A DNA stretch of 64,000 nt, from positions 49,313-113,312 of the forward strand of contig JADLEQ010000042.1 of assembly GCA_020846005.1 (NCBI GenBank). Direction: 5' to 3'. Source of the DNA: Polyangiaceae bacterium. Its GTDB lineage: Bacteria; Myxococcota_A; Polyangia; Polyangiales; Polyangiaceae. Of this stretch, positions 40,303-48,161 are shown piece by piece. Positions within the stretch are counted from its first letter, which is position 1. Each line of letters opens with the position of its first letter. The notes below the pieces were generated by a model that worked only from the letters and a program-made list of their open reading frames with translations, did no database searches and was not told the origin of the DNA. A program made the position numbers and the translations under genes.

Positions 40303-41175
40303 ATGCTCACCCCCCACCCCGCGGTCGAGTCCGTCTGGGAGCTGCGCGCAGAAGGCGGATCCGGGCCTCGCGTCGGCGTGCTCGGCGCGATCCACGGCAA
40401 CGAGGTCGGCGGGCTCCGCGCGCTCGAGCGCCTCATGACGGATGCCGGCGCCCGTGAGGCCGAGCTCGCGAAGGGGACGTTGGTGCTCATCCACGGCAAT
40501 CCCCGGGCGACCGCGGAGCGTCGCCGGTACACCGCCGGCGGGACGGACCTGAACCGGCTCTTCGACTTCGGTTGGGTCGACCGCCTCGCGCGCGAGGCGT
40601 GGACGTACGAGCACCACCGCGCTCACGCGCTCCGCTCGGTCCTCGGTGACCTCGACGCGCTCCTCGACCTGCACTCGGCCTCGCAGCCCACCGTGCCCTT
40701 CGCCATCGCCGCGAGCACGGCGGAGGGCATCGCCCTCGGGCGCGCGACGGGCTGCAGGGTGACGCACGGTTGGGACGGCCCCGGGATGCTGATGGACCAC
40801 GTCAGCATCGGCCACCTCGTCGCGCGCGGGCGCCCGGCGCTGAGCGTCGAGTGTGGGCAGCACCAGGCGCCCGAGACGAGCGAGCACGCGTGGCGGATCC
40901 TGCTCAGGTTCCTCGGCGCGCTCGGGGTGTCTCGCCACCCGCCGGAGACGAACGCGGCGCCGACCTACCGGCTGTTCGGGCGTGTCGTGAAGCCCACGCG
41001 CCACTTCGAGCTCACCAAGCCGTTCGCGAGCTTCGACGTTCTGGCGCCAGGGGACGTGCTCGGCCGTGGCGAGGGGGTGACGATCGCCGTCGAGGAGGAG
41101 GCCCACCTGCTCTTGCCGACGCCCACCGCCGCGCGCGGCGAGGATCTCGTGTATCTTGCCCGGCGGGAGCCATGA
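40303..41175 (+). CDS. Succinylglutamate desuccinylase/aspartoacylase-family zinc hydrolase
   Basis: The 290-residue product shows the M14-like aspartoacylase signature. GAIHGNEVGG gives the zinc-binding His and Glu, GTLVLIHGNPRATAERRRY and GGTDLNRLF the conserved Asn/Arg region, LDLHSASQPTVPFAI the second zinc His, and VECGQHQ the catalytic Glu. The C-terminal part is a beta-rich domain (FASFDVLAPGDVLGRGEGV). Family members cleave N-acyl amino acids; the exact substrate is not evident. The stop overlaps the isochorismatase-like gene as ATGA, so the two enzymes may act in one pathway. Confidence 0.85.
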   Translation: MLTPHPAVESVWELRAEGGSGPRVGVLGAIHGNEVGGLRALERLMTDAGAREAELAKGTLVLIHGNPRATAERRRYTAGGTDLNRLFDFGWVDRLAREAWTYEHHRAHALRSVLGDLDALLDLHSASQPTVPFAIAASTAEGIALGRATGCRVTHGWDGPGMLMDHVSIGHLVARGRPALSVECGQHQAPETSEHAWRILLRFLGALGVSRHPPETNAAPTYRLFGRVVKPTRHFELTKPFASFDVLAPGDVLGRGEGVTIAVEEEAHLLLPTPTAARGEDLVYLARREP

Positions 41176-41732
41176 AGCGCCTCGTCCCCGCCCGCACCGT
41201 CGTCGTCGTCGTCGATATCCAGGAGCGCCTGGCCGCCGCGATGCCGCCCGATGACCTAGCCGCCGTGCTCCGCGCGACGCGCATCCTCGTGGAGAGCGCC
41301 CGGGCGCTCGGCGCGCCCGTCGTGGCCACCGAGCAGTACCCGAAGGGTCTCGGGCCGACCTTGCCGGACGTTCGCGCCGCGCTCGACGCCGCGGCGGCCC
41401 CCGTGCTCGAGAAGCTCGCGTTCAGCGCGTGCGACTCCGAGGGCTTCACGGCGCACCTCGCCCAGCGCCCAGCGCTGGAGGCCGCTGTCGTGCTCGGGAT
41501 GGAGTCGCACGTGTGCGTGTACCAGACGGTGCGTGACCTCGTCGCGCGCGGGCTCACCGTCCACGTCCCGATCGACGGCGTGGCCTCGCGTCGCGCCGAT
41601 CATCGCGAGGCGGGGCTCGAGCTCTGTGTCCGAGCGGGGGGCGTACGCACCACGGCGGAGTCCGTGGCGTTCGACTGGCTCGCGCGCGCCGGCGGAGACG
41701 AGTTCAAGCTCGTCAGCAAGCTGGTCCGCTAG
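41172..41732 (+). CDS. Isochorismatase-family (cysteine) hydrolase
   Basis: The 186-residue product fits the family: VVVVVDIQERLAAAMP carries the catalytic Asp, a lysine occurs in LEKLAFSA (about 77), and VLGMESHVCVYQTVRDL holds the nucleophilic Cys after the cis-peptide region. Residues after the Cys (GLTVHVPIDGVASR) are typical. Members hydrolyse isochorismate, nicotinamide, ureidoacrylate and similar amides. The substrate here is unknown. It is coupled to the upstream aspartoacylase-type enzyme. Confidence 0.88.
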   Translation: MKRLVPARTVVVVVDIQERLAAAMPPDDLAAVLRATRILVESARALGAPVVATEQYPKGLGPTLPDVRAALDAAAAPVLEKLAFSACDSEGFTAHLAQRPALEAAVVLGMESHVCVYQTVRDLVARGLTVHVPIDGVASRRADHREAGLELCVRAGGVRTTAESVAFDWLARAGGDEFKLVSKLVR

Positions 41733-41848
41733 TCGCCGGCTGCCCGCGGGCGGGCGCGGCGCCGCGGGCGCACGCCGAGGTGCGGTCCACCCGGCGGTCC
41801 CTGCTAGGGTAGGCTGGCGCGCCTGCACCCACGGCGCGGAACCTCGGC

Positions 41849-43480
41849 ATGGACGCCGCAGAGCTCCCAGACCTCCTGCACCCCGTGCCGGTGCGGCGCC
41901 TCGACGTGGACGAGACGCGCACGGCCGTCACGATGGCGTTCGCCGGGGCGGCGGGCGGGCTGTTCCACGAGGCCCTCGAGAAGGCGACGCTCCCGAGCTC
42001 CACCTGGCAGCCGGAGGCCTTCGCCAACGACCTCTTCCTGTCGCGCTTCGTCGCGGGGTGCCTCCGTCCGTCCGCGGCCGGTCGTGAGCGGACCCCCTGC
42101 CTCGCGCACCTGGTCCAGCTGCTCACGCACCCTCCGCGCGATCGGGCCGTCGTCGACCACCGCAGAGCGATCCTCGCCGAGCTCGACGCCTCGCCAGATC
42201 GCCGGGCGGCGCTCGAGGGGGTCTACGCGGCGCTGTGGCGACTGCGGACGCTCCTCGAGGACGCAGGCGGCACCCGCGACTGGGACCCGGTGCGCCGCCA
42301 CCTCGACATCCTCGGCCGCCTCGAGGAGGTGATCGAGGCGATGGTCGGGTTCGAGACGTGCCGCTCTGGGCTCGCGGCGCTCGGGTGCTACGCGGAGCGC
42401 GTGCGCGCGAGCGAGCCGTATCGCTCGATGGCCGAGCTCCTCCGCTACGACGAGCGGCTCGCCACGCTCCGGCTCGACGTGAGCATCGGCGCGGACGGCC
42501 GCATCCGGAGCTTTCGGATCCTCAGCGTCGAGGAGAACCAGGCGAACGCCTTCGCGAGCCCCCCGTGGCGGCGCTGGCTCGCCAAGGTCGAGCTCTTCGC
42601 GCGCGGCTACAAGTTCGGAGACGGCGAGGTGATGGCGCGCCTCGTCGACGCTGTGTTCAGCGGGCTCGAGGTCGAGGTCGTCGCGCTGATTCAGCTCTTC
42701 GGCGACCTCGAACTCTACCTCGGGGCGCTCGCGTTCGCCGATCGCGCCCGCGCGGCAGGGCTCGCGGTCTGCCTCCCCGAGCTGGTGGAGCCGGACACCC
42801 CCCGGCGCCTCGAGGCGCTCTTCAACCCGCTGCTCCTCATGAGCGGGATCCAGCCGGTGCCCTGCGATCTCGTCACCTCCCACCACGCGGCGACCGTCCT
42901 CGTCACCGGCCCCAACTCAGGCGGTAAGACTCGCCTGCTCCAGTCGTTGGGGCTCGCCCAGGTGCTCGCCCAAGCGGGCCTCTTCGTCTGCGCCCGCGGC
43001 GGCGGGGTCGCCCTCACCTCGGGCCTCGTCGTGTCGCTCATCCAGGAGACGAAGGCGGATCAGGCCGAGGGGCGCCTCGGGGTCGAGTTGGTCCGCATCC
43101 GGGCGCTGTTCGAGTGCCTCCCTCCCGGCGCGATGGTCCTGCTGGACGAGCTTTGCTCCGGGACGAACCCGTCCGAGGGGGAGGAGATCTTCGAGCTGGT
43201 CGTCGGGATGCTGCAGCGGCTCCGACCGCAGGCGTTCATCACCACACACTTCCTGGCGTTCGCCGCGCGACTCGAGCGCGAGCGCAGCATCCCCGAGCTC
43301 GAGTTCCTCCAGGTGGAGCTCGGCGCGGATCGCCGCGCGACCTACCAGTTCGTGCCCGGCGTAGCCACGACCTCCCTCGCGGGTCACGCTGCGCAGCGGC
43401 TCGGGGTCACCGGGGAGCAGCTCTCCTCCCTCATCGAGCAGACGCTGCAGCGCTGGCGCGGTCCGCCTGCTGGCGAGTGA
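41849..43480 (+). CDS. MutS-family ATPase lacking the mismatch-recognition domain
   Basis: The 543-residue product contains a MutS core/lever-like helical region (about 95-340) and a C-terminal ATPase domain: Walker A VLVTGPNSGGKTRLLQ (about 352), a QAGLFVCARGG loop, Walker B MVLLDELCSGTNPSEGE (about 430) and the THFLAFAARL switch. The N-terminal mismatch-binding and connector domains of MutS are missing and there is no Smr endonuclease domain as in MutS2. It resembles stand-alone MutS-like ATPases of unknown role found in many bacteria. A function in DNA structure handling is inferred from family only. Confidence 0.85.
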   Translation: MDAAELPDLLHPVPVRRLDVDETRTAVTMAFAGAAGGLFHEALEKATLPSSTWQPEAFANDLFLSRFVAGCLRPSAAGRERTPCLAHLVQLLTHPPRDRAVVDHRRAILAELDASPDRRAALEGVYAALWRLRTLLEDAGGTRDWDPVRRHLDILGRLEEVIEAMVGFETCRSGLAALGCYAERVRASEPYRSMAELLRYDERLATLRLDVSIGADGRIRSFRILSVEENQANAFASPPWRRWLAKVELFARGYKFGDGEVMARLVDAVFSGLEVEVVALIQLFGDLELYLGALAFADRARAAGLAVCLPELVEPDTPRRLEALFNPLLLMSGIQPVPCDLVTSHHAATVLVTGPNSGGKTRLLQSLGLAQVLAQAGLFVCARGGGVALTSGLVVSLIQETKADQAEGRLGVELVRIRALFECLPPGAMVLLDELCSGTNPSEGEEIFELVVGMLQRLRPQAFITTHFLAFAARLERERSIPELEFLQVELGADRRATYQFVPGVATTSLAGHAAQRLGVTGEQLSSLIEQTLQRWRGPPAGE

Positions 43481-43483
43481 CGC

Positions 43484-44470
43484 ATGCCGACGCTGCTCGT
43501 CACGAAGAAGATGCCGGCGGCGCTCGCGGGCCGCGTCGAAGCCAGCGTCGCCGGGCGGAGAGCGCAGCCGGGCGCGCGGCTCGCGCCTCGCGCCATGGCG
43601 CTCCTCCGGCTGGGCGCGCTCTCCGCGGTTGCGGGGCTCGCGGTGTGGGCGGCGTCGTCGTTCTGGGCGGCGAGGCAGGAGACGCGGGCGCTGCGCGCCG
43701 AGCTCCTGGCTCGCGTCCGGAGCGAGGCGGCCGAGCTCGGCCCGATCGACCGCCAACAACCTGAGCGGGTTCGCCCCCTGCTCGCGAGGCTCGCCGGGCC
43801 GTGGGAGGGCGATGCCTTCGACCCCGAGCTCCGCGGCGCGGGGCGGCTGGCGCGCGCGCTCGAGCGCCCCACGGTCTACGTCCGGGGGCCGATCTCCAGC
43901 TTCGGCTCGCGCTCGGGTGTCGACGAGAGCGCGGCCGCGTCGCACGTCGATGCGTTCGTGGTGTGCCTCCTCGATCCGCCGCTCGAGCGGACGGAGCGCC
44001 AGGTCGCGCCGCGCGCGCGCGCGGCGCTCCGCTCCGGGAGCGAGGCGCGCCGCCGGGTCGCGCACTTCGGTCGCCTGCACGACGCGCTCGTGGCGCTGGC
44101 GTACCTCGAGCCGGAGTGGGAGGCGCGGATCGCCGAGGCGCGCACCCGGCGCCAGCTCGTGCGGCTCCGCGATGCGTTCGACGCAGCTCCGTGGGCAGAG
44201 GGGCGGAGAGCGGCTCGTGCGGAGCTCCTCCTCGTCGTGATGGACGAGCCGGGCGACACCTCCGTGCCCGCGGAGCTGGACGGCGAGCGCCCGCACGAGG
44301 TGAGGGTCGGGCTCGTCGAGATCGCCTCGGGGCGCACGCTGCTGCGTGCGCGCCGTCCTGTCGACCCCCGGTGGGCCTCCGCAGAGACCCGCGCCACGCT
44401 CGCGGCCGGGATCGACGCCTGCACGCTCGCCCTCGAGGTGACCTCCGCGGCCGCGAGCAGCGGGGGATGA
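43484..44470 (+). CDS. Membrane-anchored protein of unknown function
   Basis: The 328-residue product starts three bases after the MutS-like gene. One hydrophobic helix (about 38-62) follows a basic N-terminal arm. The rest is a soluble, charged alpha/beta region (AELLLVVMDEPGD, VRVGLVEIASGRTLLRARRPV). The latter resembles the short beta-hairpin of proteins that report on their own variables, but no family is recognised. It is presumably in one transcript with the MutS-like ATPase. Confidence 0.65.
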   Translation: MPTLLVTKKMPAALAGRVEASVAGRRAQPGARLAPRAMALLRLGALSAVAGLAVWAASSFWAARQETRALRAELLARVRSEAAELGPIDRQQPERVRPLLARLAGPWEGDAFDPELRGAGRLARALERPTVYVRGPISSFGSRSGVDESAAASHVDAFVVCLLDPPLERTERQVAPRARAALRSGSEARRRVAHFGRLHDALVALAYLEPEWEARIAEARTRRQLVRLRDAFDAAPWAEGRRAARAELLLVVMDEPGDTSVPAELDGERPHEVRVGLVEIASGRTLLRARRPVDPRWASAETRATLAAGIDACTLALEVTSAAASSGG

Positions 44471-44570
44471 GAGCGGCCGCGAGGCGATCCCGGCCCGCCG
44501 GCGCCCCCGCCGGGCGCCGCCGGAGGGGCGCGCGTTGAAGCGCTGCGCCGGAAGCGCCTAGGCTGCTCCC

Positions 44571-46514
44571 GTGCCGGATCGCGAAGTCCCCGCCGCCTGG
44601 CGCGCCGCGGGCGCCTTCGTGCCGGCGCTCTGCTGGGATCTGGCGCCGCACCCGTGGCGCTCGAGCCTGGCCGTCGTCGGAGCGGCCGCGTGGGCGCTCG
44701 CCCTCGTCGCCCGCCGCGCGACGCCGCGGCGCGCCGCGCTCTCCTTGCTCGCGGGCGCCTCGCTCGCGGCGGCGGGCCCCTCGCTGCTCGAGCGCCCGCT
44801 GCACGTCCTGCTGGTGATCGCGGCCGGGTTCTGGTGGTGCTTCCGCGCGCAGCGCCCCGCCGAGCTCACGGCTTCGGCCGCCTCACGCGCGCAGGACGCC
44901 CGCGCCGCCGCGGGCGCGGTCGCCGCCGCCGCGACCGCGGTGGCGGTCGAGGGTCGCGCCGGCGAGCCGGCGTGGCTGCTCGCGACGGCGGGCGCCGTGG
45001 CGGTCGTCACCTGGCTCGCGCTCCGGGGCGCGCCGGGCGGTTGGCGTTCCCTGCGCGGGGCCGGGGTCGTGGCAGCGGCGGTCGCTGCGGTCGCGCTCTC
45101 GTCGCTGGCCGCCGCCGAGACCCGCGCGCTCGTGGTCGCGTTGGGCACGCTGCCGGTGTGGGCCCTCGTACGGGTGCCCGACGAGCCCCCGTCGCCGTTC
45201 GTCGCGTGGCTGCTCGATCACCCCGCGCGCCTCGTCGTCGGGACGTTCGCGGCGCTGTGCGCGCTGGGCTCGGTCGTGTTGTCCCTCCCGGCCAGCGCTC
45301 AGGGTGCCCCCGTATCGGTGTTCGACGCCGCGTTCACGGCCGTCAGCGCGGTGTGTGTCACCGGGCTCACGGTCGCCGACACCCCGACGGCGTTCGGGCC
45401 CTTCGGCGAGGCAGCGCTGCTCGTGCTGATCCAGACCGGCGGCCTCGGGATCATGACCTTCTACTCGTTGGCGCTCCGCGCGCTCGGGCGCCGCATGGGC
45501 CTGCGCCACGAGCTCACGGTGGCCGGCGCGGTCGGCGTCGAGCAGGAGTCGCGCTTGTTCGGCGCGCTCGGCCGCGTGCTCGTGGTCACGTTCTCCATCG
45601 AGGCGGTCGGCGCCGCGCTGCTGTTCGTCGCCTTCCTCCGCGAGGAGGCGACCGGCGCCGCGCTCTGGCGCGCGGTCTTCACGTCCGTCTCGGCGTTCTG
45701 CAACGCCGGCTTCGCGCTGCAGTCGGACAACCTCGTCTCGTACCAGCGAGATCCCGCCGTGCTCCACACGATCGCGGCGCTGATCGTCGCCGGCGGGTTG
45801 TCCCCGATCGCCATCACGGCGCTCGCCGATCGAGCCCGAGGTCGCGGGGTGAGCGTCCAGGTGCGCCTCGTCTGGTGGGCGACACTCGTGCTGCTCGCCA
45901 TCGGCTTCGTCGGCTTCGTCGCGTTCGAGTGGGGGGGCGTCCTCGCCCCCCTCGGGGTTGCGGACCGGCTCCACAATGCGTGGTTCCAGTCGGTGACGCT
46001 CCGCACGGCGGGGTTCAACTCGGTGGACTTGGAGCGTACGGCGCCGGTCACGCGGGCGCTGATGATCGTGCTGATGTTCATCGGCGGCAGCCCGGGGAGC
46101 ACGGCGGGCGGCGTGAAGACGACGACCGTGGCCGTGATCGCGCTGACGGTCGCGGCGGCGGCGCGCGGTGAGTCGAGCGTGCGCGCCCTCGGGCGCACCT
46201 TCCCGCACACCGCCGTTTATCGCGCGATCGCGGTCGCGACGGCCGGCGTCGGCGCGGTGACCACGGCGTTCGCCGCCCTCCTGCTCACCCAGGCGATCGC
46301 CTTCGATCGCGCGGCGTTCGAGGTGGTCTCGGCGCTCGGGACGGTCGGGCTCACGCTCGGCGTCACGCCCCAGCTCGATCCGGTGGGGCGGGCCGTCATC
46401 ATGGCTTGCATGTTCGTCGGTCGTGTCGGGCCGTTGACGCTGTTCTTGTTCCTGGCGGACCGCCGCGCCGTCTCGGAGTGGAAGTACCCCGAGGAGGACG
46501 TGGCGGTCGGGTGA
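44571..46514 (+). CDS. KtrB/TrkH-type potassium uptake membrane subunit with N-terminal extension
   Basis: The 647-residue product starts at a GTG. The first 210 residues form an extra membrane domain with about six predicted helices, absent from canonical KtrB (about 450 residues). The remainder has the four pore motifs of the family: AVSAVCVTGLTV, SVSAFCNAGFAL, SVTLRTAGFNSV and VSALGTVGLTLG, each with the filter glycine. GLGIMTFYSLALRALGRRM and the GSPGSTAGGVKTTT gating segment also match. It moves K+ (with or without Na+) and is gated by KtrA, whose gene follows 22 bases later. Confidence 0.92.
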   Translation: MPDREVPAAWRAAGAFVPALCWDLAPHPWRSSLAVVGAAAWALALVARRATPRRAALSLLAGASLAAAGPSLLERPLHVLLVIAAGFWWCFRAQRPAELTASAASRAQDARAAAGAVAAAATAVAVEGRAGEPAWLLATAGAVAVVTWLALRGAPGGWRSLRGAGVVAAAVAAVALSSLAAAETRALVVALGTLPVWALVRVPDEPPSPFVAWLLDHPARLVVGTFAALCALGSVVLSLPASAQGAPVSVFDAAFTAVSAVCVTGLTVADTPTAFGPFGEAALLVLIQTGGLGIMTFYSLALRALGRRMGLRHELTVAGAVGVEQESRLFGALGRVLVVTFSIEAVGAALLFVAFLREEATGAALWRAVFTSVSAFCNAGFALQSDNLVSYQRDPAVLHTIAALIVAGGLSPIAITALADRARGRGVSVQVRLVWWATLVLLAIGFVGFVAFEWGGVLAPLGVADRLHNAWFQSVTLRTAGFNSVDLERTAPVTRALMIVLMFIGGSPGSTAGGVKTTTVAVIALTVAAAARGESSVRALGRTFPHTAVYRAIAVATAGVGAVTTAFAALLLTQAIAFDRAAFEVVSALGTVGLTLGVTPQLDPVGRAVIMACMFVGRVGPLTLFLFLADRRAVSEWKYPEEDVAVG

Positions 46515-46536
46515 CGCGGCCGCGAGGAGAGCTCAG

Positions 46537-47199
46537 ATGAGGAAGCAGGCGATTGTGGTGGGACTGGGTCAGTTCGGCGCGGCGCTCACGCGTTCCCTCG
46601 CCGCCCGCGGCGTCGAGGTGCTCGCCGTCGACACCAACGAGGAGCGGGTCCAGGCGGTCGCCGCCGTCGCGGCGCACGCCGCCATGTTCGACGCGACGGA
46701 GGAGGCAGCGCTCCAGCGCGCGGCGCCCGAGCGCCGCGATCTGTGCGTCTGCGCCATCGGCGAGGCGGGCCGCGAGGCGTCCATCCTCACGACCGCGTTG
46801 CTGCGCCAGATGGGCGCGCCGCGCGTCGTCGCGAGGGCGATGGATCCGCTCCACGAGCGGATCCTGCGCCTGGTCGGGGCGCACGAGGTGGTGAATCCGG
46901 AGCGCGCGTTCGGTGAGCGCCTGGCGTCGAGGTTGCTCACCGCAGGCGTCATCGATGAGGTGCCGCTCGGGGACGACCTCGTGATCACCGAGCTCAGGCC
47001 GCCTCCCGCCTTCGTGGGGCGAACGCTGGCCGACCTCACGCTGCCAAAGACCTACTCCGTGACGGTGGTCGCCGTTCGCCGGCCCGGCGCGCCGGTCACG
47101 ATGCCGACGCCCGCGACCCTGCTGACGGCTGAAGACATCCTCGTGATCGTCTCCCCGCCCGGCGCCGTGCCGGCGATGATGGACCGGGTGGCGTCATGA
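46537..47199 (+). CDS. KtrA/TrkA-type RCK regulatory subunit of K+ uptake
   Basis: The 220-residue product has an RCK-N Rossmann domain (KQAIVVGLGQFGAALTRSLA with the GxGxxG nucleotide loop, EVLAVDTNEERVQ with the ribose-binding Asp) and an RCK-C domain (about 135-215: VITELRPPPAFVGRTLADL, ILVIVSPP). It forms an octameric ring under KtrB and opens it in response to ATP, NAD(H) or c-di-AMP in relatives. A GAGGAG Shine-Dalgarno lies before the start. The stop overlaps the next gene as ATGA. Confidence 0.95.
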   Translation: MRKQAIVVGLGQFGAALTRSLAARGVEVLAVDTNEERVQAVAAVAAHAAMFDATEEAALQRAAPERRDLCVCAIGEAGREASILTTALLRQMGAPRVVARAMDPLHERILRLVGAHEVVNPERAFGERLASRLLTAGVIDEVPLGDDLVITELRPPPAFVGRTLADLTLPKTYSVTVVAVRRPGAPVTMPTPATLLTAEDILVIVSPPGAVPAMMDRVAS

Positions 47200-48137
47200 C
47201 GTGGGACGTCGGGCGGGTGCTCCACGCCAGCGTCGGCGCGCTGTTCGCGCTGCAGCTCGCCGCGGCGGCCGCCGCCGTCGGGCTCCTTGGGCGGATGGCG
47301 CCGCCCGTCCAGCGGATCGCCGCGGACAACGTCGCGAGTCTTCATCACGTCGAGGAGATGGCGCTCGCGCTCGCGTCCGGCGAGTCGAGCCAGGCGGCTC
47401 GCTTCGAGGCGGCGCTCGCGGCGGCTCGGGCGAACGTCACCGAGGAGCCGGAGCGCGTCCCGCTCGAGATCCTCGACCGCGAGCGAGGGAGCGCGCTAGC
47501 CGGCGATCCGGTGGCGCGTGCTCGGGTGCTCGACGCGCTCGGGCGCCTCGGTGCTGCCAACCGCGAAGCGATCGGTCACCGCGAGGTCGAGGCGGGTCGC
47601 CTCGGCACCGCCGGGGCGTGGACCGTCGTCGGGCTCGCGCTCCTCGGCGCGATCGTCGCGGCGGTGGTCCTGCGGCGGATCGAGCGCCAGGTGCTCGCCC
47701 CGCTCCGCCGGCTCGGCGAGGTCGCGTCGGGGGTGCTGCGGGGCGAGACGCACCGCCGCTGCCACTCGGCGAGCGGCGTGGCGGAGATCCGCGAGTCCAT
47801 GCGCGTGCTGAACGAGCTCCTCGATGAGCGCGAGGCGACGCGTGAGGCCGGGCGCGAGGGGAGGAGCGATCGGGCGCTGTTGCTCGGGCTGCTCGACGCC
47901 CAGCCGCGCGCGACGGCGGTGGTCGACGGGGGCGGGAGGCTGCTCGCGGCCAGCCGGAGCTGGCTCGCGCTCGTCGGGGGCGAGGCCGGCGAGGCGGTGG
48001 GGCGGGCGCTGCGGGAGGGCGCCGCGGGTGCCGGCGGGGGCGAGCTCGAGGCGATCCCGATCGGGGGCGACGGCGTCCGCTGGGTGTCGGTCACCGGAGG
48101 CGAGGGCACGGCGGCGACGCGTCCGAGCCAGGCGTGA
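47196..48137 (+). CDS. Membrane HAMP/PAS-like sensor protein without output domain
   Basis: The 313-residue product is coupled to ktrA. It has a first membrane helix (about 10-32), an extracytoplasmic helical sensor region (33-140), a second helix (146-166), a HAMP-like linker (VLAPLRRLGEVASGVLRGET) and a PAS-like domain (ATAVVDGGGRLLAASRSWLALVG, residues 228-290). It ends with no kinase, GGDEF or methyl-accepting module. The stop is clear and no frameshifted kinase follows. It may sense and act directly on the K+ transporter. The function is inferred from gene order only. Confidence 0.75.
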   Translation: MTWDVGRVLHASVGALFALQLAAAAAAVGLLGRMAPPVQRIAADNVASLHHVEEMALALASGESSQAARFEAALAAARANVTEEPERVPLEILDRERGSALAGDPVARARVLDALGRLGAANREAIGHREVEAGRLGTAGAWTVVGLALLGAIVAAVVLRRIERQVLAPLRRLGEVASGVLRGETHRRCHSASGVAEIRESMRVLNELLDEREATREAGREGRSDRALLLGLLDAQPRATAVVDGGGRLLAASRSWLALVGGEAGEAVGRALREGAAGAGGGELEAIPIGGDGVRWVSVTGGEGTAATRPSQA

Positions 48138-48161
48138 CGCGGGGAGCGACGCGGCTGTCGT

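Noticed and set aside
47196..48137. Broken histidine kinase
   Set aside because: The frame ends cleanly, no kinase motifs occur in any frame before the next gene at 48162, and the spacing leaves no room for a lost domain.
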